In this document: piece after piece, positions 22,440-31,332 of the stretch | Layout of the letters: every line of letters starts with the position of its first letter | Position numbering within the stretch: position 1 is the first letter of the stretch | NCBI GenBank assembly: GCA_963718695.1 | Contig: OY970371.1 | Coordinates: 248,001-312,000 of the forward strand | Reading direction: 5' to 3' | DNA: 64,000 bases | DNA from: Manganitrophus sp963718695 | Lineage (GTDB): Bacteria; Nitrospirota; Nitrospiria; SBBL01; Manganitrophaceae | Translations under genes and position numbers: made by a program | Notes under the pieces: generated by a model | Told to the model about the DNA's origin: nothing | Databases searched by the model: none | Seen by the model: the letters and a program-made list of their open reading frames with translations, nothing else

Positions 22440-24401
22440 GTGAAGAAATATATCCTGAAGAATCAACCGAAGCCGACCGCGCTCGATACCTTTCGGCAGG
22501 CCTATCAATCCTCCCTGAACGAACAGCAATTTCAAGTCGCCACCGCGCCGGACGGGCCGGCCCTGGTGATCGCCGGGGCGGGGAGCGGCAAAACGCGGAC
22601 GCTGATTTACCGCCTCGCCTGGCTCGTTCACGGCGGCGTCAAGCCGGAGTCGATCCTCCTGCTGACCTTCACCCGGCGCGCCGCGCATGAGATGCTCAAG
22701 CGGGCGGCAGAGCTGTTCGATGAGCGATGCCGGCGGGTCTCCGGCGGCACCTTCCATTCGGTCTCCGCCGCCATCCTCCGCCGGTACGGCAAAGCGCTCG
22801 GTCTCTCCCCCTCCTTCACGATTCTCGACCGCTCCGACGCAGAAGATGTGATTCAGCTTCTGCGCGGCGAAATGGGACTGGCGGAAAAGGGAAAGCGCTT
22901 TCCGAAGAAGGGAACCCTTTCCGATCTCTTCAGTAAGGTGCAAAACAAACTACTGACCCTTGACGAAGTCGTCGCGGCGGAATACCGTCACTTCGCCGAT
23001 CAGACCGAGCTGATCCGCTCCCTCTTTATACGTTACCAAAAATACAAGTCCGACCGCCACCTGGTCGATTATGACGACCTTTTGATCGATCTCTACGCGC
23101 TGCTCTCCGAGCACGCGCCGATCCGGCAGGCGCTGGCCGAGCAGTACCGGCATCTATTGGTCGATGAGTATCAGGACACCAACAAGATCCAGGGGGAGAT
23201 CGTCCGCCTGCTCGGCCGGGACGGGCGGGTGATGGCGGTGGGGGATGACGCCCAGAGCATCTACTCTTTTCGCGGGGCCGATTTCCAAAACATTCTGCGG
23301 TTCCCGCAGTATTTCCCCGGAACGCAGGTTTACAAGCTCGAAGAGAACTACCGATCGACGCAGGCGGTGCTCGATCTGGCAAACACCGTCATCGCCGAAT
23401 CGAAAGAGCAATATCCGAAGCACCTCTTCACCCGGAAAGAAGGGGGAATCAAACCGGCGCTGGTGCGGGCGCAGGAGGAGTCGGAGCAGTCGCGATTCGT
23501 CGCCCAGAAAATCTTGGAGCTGCGGGAGGAGGGGGTTCCTCTGTCGGAGATCGCCGTCCTCTTCCGGTCGAGTTTCCATTCGTTCGATCTGGAGATCGAG
23601 CTCGCCCGGCGCGGCCTCCCCTTCGAGAAGCGGGGCGGTTTCAAGCTGGTGGAGACGGCGCATGTGAAGGATCTGATGAGCCACCTTCGCATTCTGGTCA
23701 ATCCGTCCGACGCGGTCAGCTGGAACCGGCTTCTGCTGCTGATTCCGGGGATCGGTCCGCAGACCAGCCGGAAGATGATCGCCAAGGTCCGGCAGGAGGG
23801 GAGAGAATCGCTGCAGGAATTCGCGCGGGGCGCGCAGGCCGGATCGATCCAGCGTTTGCTGGAGATGTTGACGCAGGCCGAAGGCGCCGATTCGATGACC
23901 GGCCAGATCGAGCGGGTGATGGAATATTATCTTCCGCTGATGAAGAACAAATATGACGACCACCCCAAGCGGACGAAGGACCTGGAGCACCTGCTCCTGA
24001 TTGCCGGCCGGTATCGGAAGCTCTCCCGCTTTCTTTCGGATCTCGCTCTGGAGCCGACGGAATCCATCGTCGACGTGGCGCCGACCGACGCCGATCAAGA
24101 AAAGCTGGTCCTCTCCACGATCCACTCGGCCAAAGGACTCGAATGGCGCGTGGTCTTCATCCTCTGGGCGCTCGACGGCTATTTCCCCTCGATCTACTCC
24201 TTCACCAATGAGGCGGAATTGGAGGAGGAGCGCCGGCTGATGTATGTCGCGATCACCCGCGCCAAGGAGCAGCTCTATCTTTCTTACCCGATCCGGGTTT
24301 TTCATCGCGCCAGCCACGCCGTTCTCACGAAACCTTCCCGGTTCATCGAGTCGGTTTCGGAGGATATTCTGGAGCCCTGGGTCTTGTCGGAGGAGCGTTA
24401 A
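22440..24401 (+). CDS. UvrD/Rep-family superfamily I DNA helicase
   Basis: A 653-residue 3'-5' helicase for DNA repair or replication restart. Motif I is IAGAGSGKT (about 44-52), Ia LLLTFTRRAA, II LVDEYQDTN, III VGDDAQSIYSFRGA, IV region LEENYRS, V LSTIHSAKGLEW and VI YVAITRAKEQLYLS. The C-terminus is shorter than UvrD and lacks its tail. The start is GTG, with GGAGG directly against it, so the true start could lie slightly downstream. A 20-codon frame and an AAA+ ATPase follow on the same strand. Confidence 0.9.
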   Translation: MKKYILKNQPKPTALDTFRQAYQSSLNEQQFQVATAPDGPALVIAGAGSGKTRTLIYRLAWLVHGGVKPESILLLTFTRRAAHEMLKRAAELFDERCRRVSGGTFHSVSAAILRRYGKALGLSPSFTILDRSDAEDVIQLLRGEMGLAEKGKRFPKKGTLSDLFSKVQNKLLTLDEVVAAEYRHFADQTELIRSLFIRYQKYKSDRHLVDYDDLLIDLYALLSEHAPIRQALAEQYRHLLVDEYQDTNKIQGEIVRLLGRDGRVMAVGDDAQSIYSFRGADFQNILRFPQYFPGTQVYKLEENYRSTQAVLDLANTVIAESKEQYPKHLFTRKEGGIKPALVRAQEESEQSRFVAQKILELREEGVPLSEIAVLFRSSFHSFDLEIELARRGLPFEKRGGFKLVETAHVKDLMSHLRILVNPSDAVSWNRLLLLIPGIGPQTSRKMIAKVRQEGRESLQEFARGAQAGSIQRLLEMLTQAEGADSMTGQIERVMEYYLPLMKNKYDDHPKRTKDLEHLLLIAGRYRKLSRFLSDLALEPTESIVDVAPTDADQEKLVLSTIHSAKGLEWRVVFILWALDGYFPSIYSFTNEAELEEERRLMYVAITRAKEQLYLSYPIRVFHRASHAVLTKPSRFIESVSEDILEPWVLSEER

Positions 24402-24464
24402 GTGAAATTCAATAAGCGTCAGAATCAAGAGATCGAAATCAGCATGGACGTTCATTATGAGTAA
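24402..24464 (+). CDS. Possible 20-codon coupling peptide between helicase and AAA+ genes
   Basis: Starts with GTG right after the helicase stop, has GGAGGAG 7 nt upstream, and ends TAA overlapping the AAA+ start (ATGAGTAA, 8-nt overlap). The peptide begins MKFNKRQNQEIEIS and is charged and soluble. The layout fits a translational coupler. It may also be chance; no homology was recognised. Confidence 0.3.
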   Translation: MKFNKRQNQEIEISMDVHYE

Positions 24465-25464
24465 TCCGCTGATCTCATTTTTAACCGGTCTTGGCTCGCG
24501 GCGTGTGGTGGAGACCGTCCTTCCGCGGCGGACCTTGGAAGAGGTCGTACTGCCCCCTCAAACCCGGCAGACGCTCGATCAAGCGCTGGCCCAAGTTCGG
24601 AACCATGCCCTGATCTTCGGCCGCTGGGGTCTCGGCGAGCGGCACACCGCAGGCCGGGGTTTGGCGTTTAGCTTTGCGGGGCCGCCCGGGACGGGAAAGA
24701 CGATCTGCGCCGAGGCGATCGCGCATGCGCTCGGCCTGAAGCTTTTGATCGTCAATTATGCCGAGGCGGAGTCGATGTGGGTCGGCCAGACGCCGAAAAA
24801 TATTGTCGCGACCTTTCAGGCGGCGGTGGAGCAAAATGCCGTCCTCTTTTTCGACGAGGCCGATGCCATCGCGACCCGCCGCTCGGCCGGCGCCCCGACG
24901 GCTCATTCCCGCGAGATGAATTTGACGGTGAATGTGCTTCTTCGCGAGCTGGAGTCGTTCAACGGCATCGTGATCTTCGCGACCAATCTGGCGGCCAACT
25001 TCGACCCCGCTTTCGAGCGCCGCATCCGGACCCATGTCCTTTTCGAGATGCCGGGGGTGGAAGAGCGCGCCCGGATCTGGGCGCTGCAAGTCCATCCGAA
25101 AAAGACGCCGCTGGCGCCCGACGTCGACTTCCGCCGCCTCGCAGAACGTTATGAGCTGAGCGGCGGCGATATCAAGAATGCCGTTATTAAGGCCGCCTCC
25201 GCCGCGGCGGCCGAGCCGGGCGCGGACCTCGGCAAGCGGATCCATCAGCGGCATTTCGAATCGGCCGCGGAAGCGGTCCGCTCGGCCAGGTCCATCATGC
25301 AGCAGTCGCTTTTTACCGAAGAGGGGGGTGCCGCCTCCGATCCATTGAGTGTGTGGCAAAAGATCGAGGCGCAGCGGCAGACGGCGCTCCTTGTGGCGCT
25401 CGGGCTTTCCGGCGCGGCCTTGGCGGCCGCGCTGGTCGCCGTCGCGTTGGTGCTCTTACGTTAG
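24457..25464 (+). CDS. AAA+ ATPase with C-terminal membrane anchor
   Basis: A 335-residue protein. Walker A GPPGTGKT (75-82), Walker B LFFDEAD, sensor 1 in FATNLAANFD and arginine fingers in ERRIRTH show a classical AAA+ module resembling FtsH/Cdc48-type domains. Residues about 305-333 form one hydrophobic Ala/Leu/Val helix, so it is probably tail-anchored with the ATPase in the cytoplasm. No protease domain is fused. It overlaps the mini-ORF and follows the helicase. A remodelling role is inferred; the client is unknown. Confidence 0.8.
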   Translation: MSNPLISFLTGLGSRRVVETVLPRRTLEEVVLPPQTRQTLDQALAQVRNHALIFGRWGLGERHTAGRGLAFSFAGPPGTGKTICAEAIAHALGLKLLIVNYAEAESMWVGQTPKNIVATFQAAVEQNAVLFFDEADAIATRRSAGAPTAHSREMNLTVNVLLRELESFNGIVIFATNLAANFDPAFERRIRTHVLFEMPGVEERARIWALQVHPKKTPLAPDVDFRRLAERYELSGGDIKNAVIKAASAAAAEPGADLGKRIHQRHFESAAEAVRSARSIMQQSLFTEEGGAASDPLSVWQKIEAQRQTALLVALGLSGAALAAALVAVALVLLR

Positions 25465-25476
25465 CACGAGAGAACG

Positions 25477-26034
25477 ATGAAAACTGAAAAAGAAAAGATG
25501 CTCGCGGGGGAGCTGTACGATCCGATGGATCTCCCGCTTTCCATCGAGCGCCGGCGCGCCCGGGAGTTATGCAAGCGACTCAATGACTCTCATGAGGGTG
25601 AGCAAGCACTCCGCTCTGAAATCATCCGGGAGCTTTTGGGCCAAGAGAGCGACGTTTGGATTCAGCCCCCCTTTTTCTGCGACTACGGACGGAACATGAC
25701 GCTCGGCCAAAAGGTTTTCTTCAACTTTAATTGCGTGGTGCTCGACGTGATGCCGGTCCGCATCGGCGACAACGTTCTCTTCGGGCCTTCCGTTCAGATT
25801 TACACCGCGATGCACCCGATGAGCGCGCGCCAGAGGCGACGATGGTTAGAGTTCGCCAAGCCGGTTGAGATCGCCTCCGACGTGTGGGTCGGCGGCGGCG
25901 CGATCCTCTGTCCCGGGGTCCGCGTCGGCGCAAGATCGGTCATCGGCGCCGGCAGCGTCGTGACCCGGTCGATTCCAGACGACGTTTTCGCGGCCGGCAA
26001 CCCTTGCCGGGTGATTCGCAGCCTAACGGAGTGA
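25477..26034 (+). CDS. Maltose/galactoside O-acetyltransferase-like (LbH fold)
   Basis: A 185-residue acetyl-CoA:sugar O-acetyltransferase of the Maa/LacA group. An N-terminal Mac domain (1-60: MLAGELYDPMD..L..R..A) is followed by a left-handed beta helix with hexapeptide repeats. The catalytic His is in YTAMHPM, and VWVGGGAILCPGV and IGAGSVVTRSIP are family hallmarks. It starts 12 nt after the AAA+ gene. It acetylates a hydroxyl on a sugar; the physiological acceptor is not known. Confidence 0.9.
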   Translation: MKTEKEKMLAGELYDPMDLPLSIERRRARELCKRLNDSHEGEQALRSEIIRELLGQESDVWIQPPFFCDYGRNMTLGQKVFFNFNCVVLDVMPVRIGDNVLFGPSVQIYTAMHPMSARQRRRWLEFAKPVEIASDVWVGGGAILCPGVRVGARSVIGAGSVVTRSIPDDVFAAGNPCRVIRSLTE

Positions 26035-26038
26035 CACC

Positions 26039-26803
26039 ATGACCAACCGTCTTCTTCGAATGAAGGACCCCACCGCGGTCTCCCGTGGACGTCTTCCATG
26101 GCCGGCTCTCTCTGATCGATTCGTCCTGGCATTGATGCTGTTCCTGACGGCCTGTGCTGCGCCGTTTGAGGCAATGATCCAAGACGATCTTCCCCCCGAG
26201 AGCCCGCGGGGTTATCTGGAATTTTATTGTATCGACTGCATTGCGGGGTGGGGGGTCTTTCGGATAGAAAATGGTGAAGAAGTTGTTGTGGGCCAGCAGC
26301 CGTTGGGAAAGAAAATCGCCTCTTCCATGAAATCTCCGGTCAGAATGAAGCGGCTTCGCATCGCCCAGGAGCCGGGATCGCACGTGTATGTAATTCGGTT
26401 GATGCCGTATGCTTTCTGGGAGGGTCACAATTACATTACCATGCGTATCCGTATTACCGAAAATGAGTTGACCCCCGTTCGTATCCATTTCGATCCGTGG
26501 ATCGAGACAATTCAATGGCGCATCCTCACCGGGGCCTCCCTCCCTCTCTCGACCCAGCCGGAGTCTCTTGAAGTGTTGGCCTCCGGTCTCAACCATTCGG
26601 AGTGGGAAACCCGGTGGTACACCGTGCAGCTTTTGGGAGCGTTTAAAGGGCCTCTTCCCGAAGCGATCCTCTCCCGTCTTGACGAACTCTCCGGCGATGA
26701 AGCCGACCGCCAATGCCGTGAAGTAGAAACCAGGGTCGGATGTAACGAGCTTCATAAGGTGGCTGTTCAGGCCGTCAAAAAATTGAAGGCGGTGCAACCC
26801 TAA
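26039..26803 (+). CDS. Putative lipoprotein of unknown function
   Basis: A 254-residue protein. A long basic N-terminus leads to a hydrophobic segment and lipobox LTAC (Cys about residue 40), so it should be an exported lipoprotein. The middle reads like a small beta domain (YLEFYCIDCIAGWGVFRIENGEEVV). The C-terminal third looks helical and HEAT-like (LEVLASGLNHSEWETRWYTVQLLG). No family recognised. GGAG precedes the ATG, and the gene begins 4 nt after the acetyltransferase stop. Confidence 0.6.
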   Translation: MTNRLLRMKDPTAVSRGRLPWPALSDRFVLALMLFLTACAAPFEAMIQDDLPPESPRGYLEFYCIDCIAGWGVFRIENGEEVVVGQQPLGKKIASSMKSPVRMKRLRIAQEPGSHVYVIRLMPYAFWEGHNYITMRIRITENELTPVRIHFDPWIETIQWRILTGASLPLSTQPESLEVLASGLNHSEWETRWYTVQLLGAFKGPLPEAILSRLDELSGDEADRQCREVETRVGCNELHKVAVQAVKKLKAVQP

Positions 26804-26878
26804 GGCGCATCCCTCTCGGAGATGAGTCGTCGATGAAGGAACCCGGCGATCGGGGGGCAAGTAAGAAGGCCGTTGAGT

Positions 26879-27886
26879 ATGGAAAGAATCGCACCAGATC
26901 ATTCGGATATTCCCGTCATCGACATCGGTGCGCTGGTATCCGGAACGGAAGATCGGCACGACGTGGCTGCCAACATCGGCCGGGCATGCCGCGACTTCGG
27001 ATTCTTCTACATCGTCGGTCACGGCGTGGACGAAGCGCTGCAGCGGCGGCTGGAAGAGGTCAGCCGGCCGTTCTTTGCGCTCGATCTGGAGACAAAACTT
27101 GCCATTGGCATGGCGCGGGGAGGCCGCGCCTGGCGGGGATATTCCCCCGTCGGCGGCGAGCTGACCTCCGGCCGGCCCGATCTCAAGGAGGGGATTTATT
27201 TCGGGGCGGAGCTTCCGGAGGATCATCCTCTGGTGAAAGCGGGCACCCCGCTGCATGGCCCCAATCTGTTTCCATCCGATCCGCCGCAATTCAGAGAAGT
27301 CGTGCTCGATTATATGGCCGCCCTGACGCGGCTCGGCCATGCCCTGATGGCCGGCATTTCCTTGAGTCTCGGCCTGGAAGAGTCGTACTTTGCCGACCGC
27401 TACACCGCCGATCCGCTGACGTTGTTCCGCATCTTCAACTACCCTCCTTCGCCACACACGGAGGCCGAATCAAGCTATGGGGTCGGCGAGCACACCGACT
27501 ATGGGCTGCTGACGATCCTGCGGCAAGATCTATCGGGCGGTTTGCAGGTCAAAATCAAGTCTCATTGGATCGACGCCCCGCCGATCCCCAACGCCTTTGT
27601 CTGCAACATCGGCGACATGCTCGATCGCTTGACGAAAGGGCGCTATTTATCGACCCCTCATCGCGTGCAGAACCGGGCGGGGCATCCTCGCTTATCTTTC
27701 CCCTTTTTTTTCGATCCCAACTTCAATGCGGAAATCAGGCCGATTCAAACCGGCGCCGTCGTCCAGGACAACCGGGAAGCGCGTTGGGACCGCGCCAGCG
27801 TCCACGAATTTTCCGGGACCTATGGGGATTATCTATTGAGCAAAGTCTCCAAGGTCTTCCCGGAGTTGCGCCGCAAGGTGCTTTAA
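26879..27886 (+). CDS. 2-oxoglutarate/Fe(II)-dependent oxygenase, isopenicillin N synthase family (copy 1)
   Basis: A 335-residue enzyme of the 2OG-Fe(II) dioxygenase superfamily. The N-terminal DIOX_N domain has IPVIDIGALVSG..RACRDFGFFYIVGHGV. The iron triad is His and Asp in GEHTDYG and His in STPHRV; the 2OG-binding Arg lies in RLSFPFFF. Plant and bacterial relatives hydroxylate or desaturate small molecules; the substrate is unknown. The ATG at 26879 with AAGAAGG upstream is preferred to a TTG at 26873. A near-identical copy lies at 28610, separated by a VOC gene. Confidence 0.9.
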   Translation: MERIAPDHSDIPVIDIGALVSGTEDRHDVAANIGRACRDFGFFYIVGHGVDEALQRRLEEVSRPFFALDLETKLAIGMARGGRAWRGYSPVGGELTSGRPDLKEGIYFGAELPEDHPLVKAGTPLHGPNLFPSDPPQFREVVLDYMAALTRLGHALMAGISLSLGLEESYFADRYTADPLTLFRIFNYPPSPHTEAESSYGVGEHTDYGLLTILRQDLSGGLQVKIKSHWIDAPPIPNAFVCNIGDMLDRLTKGRYLSTPHRVQNRAGHPRLSFPFFFDPNFNAEIRPIQTGAVVQDNREARWDRASVHEFSGTYGDYLLSKVSKVFPELRRKVL

Positions 27887-28026
27887 GCACCCTCTCTTTT
27901 CGGCTCTTCATTCATACCGGAAATAAGCCGTTGACATTAATGAGTGATCTGGACTATACCAGGGAAGACCAAAGGTAAAGAGGGCCTTCCGGTGCGTCTA
28001 TTATTCTTTTAAAGAACTCATCGTTT

Positions 28027-28103
28027 GTCATTCCCGAATGTTTAATCGGGAATCCAGCCTATTAATATCAAAGACTCTGGATTCCCGCTTCCGCGGGAAT
28101 GAC
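28027..28103. repeat. Nested inverted repeat with GTCATTCCCG ends
   Basis: GTCATTCCCG (28027-28036) pairs with CGGGAATGAC (28094-28103). Inside, CGGGAATCCAG pairs with CTGGATTCCCG. Repeats with these ends are common intergenic elements in many bacteria. It lies between oxygenase copy 1 and the VOC gene. Confidence 0.7.
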
Positions 28104-28180
28104 GACCTAATGTACATATGATATTTCTTCACCAGACTGCGAGGAAGCGATCTCTACTTGCGAATGAGTGAGGCAAAAAG

Positions 28181-28603
28181 ATGAAGCCACGAATCAAAAT
28201 CATCACGCTGGCCGTCCGCGATTTGGAAAAATCGCTGGCCTTCTACCGGGATGGAATGGGGTTGAAGACGGAAGGGATTGTCGGCACCGAATTTGAGGAC
28301 GGCGCGGTCGCCTTCTTTGAAATGAACGACGGTCTCATCCTGGCGCTCTGGCCGAAGACGTCGTTGGCGAAGGACGCCAAGATACCGGTCACCCCGTCCA
28401 GCTCTTCCGAATTCTCCATCGGCCACAACGTCCACTCCAAAGAAGAGGTCGATGCGGTGGTCCGGCAGGCGGAGCGGGCCGGCGCCACCATCACCGATCC
28501 GCCGCACAACCGATTTTGGGGAGGGTATGCCGGATACTTCCAAGATTTGGACGGCCACCTGTGGGAAATCGCCTGGAATCCCCAGTGGGTTGTCAAAGAG
28601 TGA
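28181..28603 (+). CDS. VOC (glyoxalase/bleomycin-resistance) protein
   Basis: A 140-residue vicinal-oxygen-chelate protein. Two beta-alpha-beta-beta-beta modules are visible: the first starts IKIITLAVRDLEKSLAFYRDGMGL, the second near HNVHSKEEVDAVVRQAERAGA. The C-terminal YFQDLDGHLWEIAWNP contributes the usual Glu ligand. Members bind a metal and act on small electrophiles or aromatic compounds. It sits between the two 2OG oxygenases and probably serves the same pathway. The next gene starts 6 nt after it. Confidence 0.85.
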   Translation: MKPRIKIITLAVRDLEKSLAFYRDGMGLKTEGIVGTEFEDGAVAFFEMNDGLILALWPKTSLAKDAKIPVTPSSSSEFSIGHNVHSKEEVDAVVRQAERAGATITDPPHNRFWGGYAGYFQDLDGHLWEIAWNPQWVVKE

Positions 28604-28609
28604 GGTTGG

Positions 28610-29590
28610 ATGGAAATTCCTGTCGTCGATATCGCCGGGTTGGTTTCCGGAACGGAAGCGCGTCATGCTGTCGCGGAGAAAATCGGCCGGGCGTGCCGCG
28701 ACTTCGGCTTCTTTTACATCGTCGGTCATGGGGTAGACGAAGCCTTGCAGCAGCGGCTGGAAGCGGTCAGCCGGCAGTTCTTTTCGCAGGATCTTAAGAC
28801 AAAGCTTGCAATCGGCATGGCGCGGGGAGGCCGGGCTTGGCGGGGATACTTTCCCGTCGGCGGCGAGCTGACCTCCGGCCGGCCTGATCTCAAGGAGGGA
28901 ATTTATTTCGGGGCCGAGCTTCCGGAGGACCATCCCCTGGTAAAGGCGAGCACTCCGCTGCACGGCCCCAACCTCTTTCCGTCCGGGTGGCCGGAATTTA
29001 AAGAGACCGTTCTCGACTATATGGCCGCCCTAACGCGTGTTGGACATGCGTTGATGGCCGGCCTCTCCCTCAGCCTCGGTCTGGAGGAGTCGTATTTTGC
29101 CGACCGTTATACGGCCGATCCGCTGGTCCTGTTCCGCATCTTCAACTATCCCGCCCCTTCAGGCAGCCCCGAGGAATCCGGCTACGGGGTCGGTGAGCAT
29201 ACCGACTATGGATTGCTGACGATCCTCAAGCAGGATCTGTCGGGCGGCTTGCAGGTAAAAATAAAATCTCAATGGATCGACGCCCCGCCGATCCCCAATA
29301 CTTTTGTCTGCAATATCGGAGACATGCTCGACCGCCTGACGGCGGGGCGCTATTTGTCCACCCCGCATCGGGTGTGGAATCCGGCGGGACAGGACCGTTT
29401 GTCTTTTCCGTTTTTCTTCGACCCCAATTTTAATGCGGAGGTGAAGCCGATCGAAACGGGTGTGGTAAATGATAACAAAGAAGCGCGTTGGGACCGCGCC
29501 AGCGTTCACGCGTTTCGCGGCACCTATGGGGATTATCTCTTGAGCAAGGTGTCGAAGGTTTTTCCGGAGCTGCGCCGGAAGGTGCTTTAA
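28610..29590 (+). CDS. 2-oxoglutarate/Fe(II)-dependent oxygenase, isopenicillin N synthase family (copy 2)
   Basis: A 326-residue paralogue of the enzyme at 26879, near-identical over most of its length (for example GVGEHTDYGLLTIL and STPHRV with the same iron ligands). It starts directly at MEIPVVDIAGLVSG, lacking the eleven leading residues of copy 1. The main differences cluster around residues 180-190 (NYPAPSGSPEESGYG versus NYPPSPHTEAESSYG) and near residue 125. These may be substrate-facing loops. It is tightly coupled to the VOC gene upstream. Confidence 0.9.
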   Translation: MEIPVVDIAGLVSGTEARHAVAEKIGRACRDFGFFYIVGHGVDEALQQRLEAVSRQFFSQDLKTKLAIGMARGGRAWRGYFPVGGELTSGRPDLKEGIYFGAELPEDHPLVKASTPLHGPNLFPSGWPEFKETVLDYMAALTRVGHALMAGLSLSLGLEESYFADRYTADPLVLFRIFNYPAPSGSPEESGYGVGEHTDYGLLTILKQDLSGGLQVKIKSQWIDAPPIPNTFVCNIGDMLDRLTAGRYLSTPHRVWNPAGQDRLSFPFFFDPNFNAEVKPIETGVVNDNKEARWDRASVHAFRGTYGDYLLSKVSKVFPELRRKVL

Positions 29591-29610
29591 CGTTCACTTG
29601 GTGAGAAACG

Positions 29611-30099
29611 ATGCGTAAGGTGAATCTGAAAGATATTCCTGATGAGACCTGGTCGTCGCCGAAAGGGAAATTCGGCGGGGCGAGCAAGGAGATCTCTATC
29701 GCGTTGGGGCGAAAACCGTCGTCTACGGACTTGAAGGAGCGGCATCCCTTCGATGTGGAGTTATGCCGCCTTCCTCCGGGAAAGATCCACTCTCCTTATC
29801 ACTCGCACAGCGCGCAGTGGGAGTTTTATCATGTGATCTCCGGCGCGGGGCTGGTCCGGCACCAGGAGGGGATGACTCCCATTGGACCGGGCGACGCGTT
29901 TCTCTTTGAGCCGGGCCAGCCGCATCAGCTGATTAATAACGGGGCTGAGGATCTTGTTCTCTATGTTGTGGCGGATAACCCCATTGGCGAGTCATGCCAT
30001 TATCCAGACAGCGGGAAGTGGCTGGTGCGCTCGCCGGAGCATAGGGTGATCCGGCCGGATGGGGCTGAGGAGATGGATTATTATGATGGGGAGGAATGA
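29611..30099 (+). CDS. Cupin-domain protein
   Basis: A 162-residue single cupin. Motif 1 is PYHSHSAQWEFYHVISGAG (two His and a Glu as metal ligands), motif 2 PGDAFLFEPGQPHQLIN with the third His. It may be a metal-dependent isomerase or dioxygenase, or a sensor. It begins 20 nt after oxygenase copy 2, closing a cluster of four metal-binding enzymes. No signal peptide. Confidence 0.85.
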   Translation: MRKVNLKDIPDETWSSPKGKFGGASKEISIALGRKPSSTDLKERHPFDVELCRLPPGKIHSPYHSHSAQWEFYHVISGAGLVRHQEGMTPIGPGDAFLFEPGQPHQLINNGAEDLVLYVVADNPIGESCHYPDSGKWLVRSPEHRVIRPDGAEEMDYYDGEE

Positions 30100-30229
30100 C
30101 CTTTTTTAAAAAGTTGGTACGGGCGATCTACCGAACAAAAAATTTATCAACAGGCCATGCAGAGATTTGAGATTACTTTTGACTCCTTGCTTCTCGAAAT
30201 TTTCTGCGACGTAACTCGAGGTACATATC

Positions 30230-31117
30230 ATGATAAATCAGGATGAGGCTAAGAGATGGATTGAATTGAACTGCTCATTAATCTGGTCTCTCCTTAACCA
30301 GAGAGCCCGACAGACATTACCAATAGGCTTGATCGAATACATCAATAGAGCCCCTAAAGGTGCTAGAAGTAATTTATTGATTATAGAAAGGTACTTAACA
30401 TGGCTAAAAAAAAGTTGTGAGTGGAGAGTCATTGCAAATAATTACAGGAGAGATTTATCTGGTGTAAATTGTGAGGACAGGGTAGCTGAGTTATTTTGTG
30501 AAATTGCGCTTTGTGCTTCTCTTGGAAAAATTTCTGATAAGCTCCAGTTACGCCCTCCGACCGGGAGAGGAACGTTTTCTGATTGCCTTATTAATCTTTT
30601 CGGTTTCGATATTTATGGTGAGGCAAAGAGATATAATGATCCTTGGCACCCTATCGATAAACCAGCTAGTTTTCCTAACGAAGACGTGCCTTCCACTCGT
30701 TCTATAGTTAAAAGGCCGATAGAAAAGAGGCCACATTGTAGTGCTCGCCCTTGGTCGATGGATCTTAGAAGCAAACTACAGAATGTCCATAGGCAGTTTC
30801 CGAAAAAAAGTTTTAATATTTTGTTTGTATTCCTTTGTTCGTTTGTGGAAGTTGATCCTAAACAGAATTTAACGCAGGCACTATTTGGCGACAGTAACTT
30901 TGATTCTGTAGAAGACTTCGCGTTGGAGCCTGACGGACTTTTTTCTGTTGAAGAATGGCGGATCATATCTGCATGCTGCCTTGTTCGCATTGATCAAGAT
31001 GCCGGAATAATGTTTTTAAACCTTTGGAAGAATCCTCGTGCGCTAGACGAAATACCCAGTCCAGTGTTTGAGGCGTTTAGTCCAAAACATAGCCTTGCGC
31101 TCAAGCCGACTACATAA
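30230..31117 (+). CDS. Uncharacterised protein in AT-rich island, possible PD-(D/E)XK fold
   Basis: A 295-residue protein with no recognised family. Composition is unlike its neighbours: AT-rich third positions and rare AGA/ATA codons, a sign of transfer. Residues 85-135 hold an Glu-bearing helix (DRVAELFCEIAL) followed by LFGFDIYGEAKRYN, in which Asp, Glu and Lys are spaced like a D-(D/E)XK nuclease core. That is inference from one motif. Other stretches are Trp/Cys-rich. It stands alone, with GAGG before the ATG. Confidence 0.5.
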   Translation: MINQDEAKRWIELNCSLIWSLLNQRARQTLPIGLIEYINRAPKGARSNLLIIERYLTWLKKSCEWRVIANNYRRDLSGVNCEDRVAELFCEIALCASLGKISDKLQLRPPTGRGTFSDCLINLFGFDIYGEAKRYNDPWHPIDKPASFPNEDVPSTRSIVKRPIEKRPHCSARPWSMDLRSKLQNVHRQFPKKSFNILFVFLCSFVEVDPKQNLTQALFGDSNFDSVEDFALEPDGLFSVEEWRIISACCLVRIDQDAGIMFLNLWKNPRALDEIPSPVFEAFSPKHSLALKPTT

Positions 31118-31332
31118 TGTTGGATGCTTTTTTTACCGTGAGTATTGCTGCGTCCTGGGCCACATCTCTGGCGCAGTTCCGGGTGAAGCAATTTACATGA
31201 TCTTGGGAAAGGTGCCATTCCCCTCTGAAAGCATCTGAATGGGAGGCTCTCAATCACTCATGTACTCCCTCTTTTGGGATAGAAAATAAGGAATTCATTT
31301 TTGGAGTGTGAGAACAGTAGAAGGAGCACAGC

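Noticed and set aside
23154..24455. 433-residue minus-strand ORF opposite the helicase
   Set aside because: Shadow of UvrD coding sequence, no start signal or motif.
25940..27457. 505-residue minus-strand ORF opposite lipoprotein and oxygenase genes
   Set aside because: Covers parts of three supported plus-strand genes; a paralogous shadow appears opposite oxygenase copy 2, as expected from the duplication.
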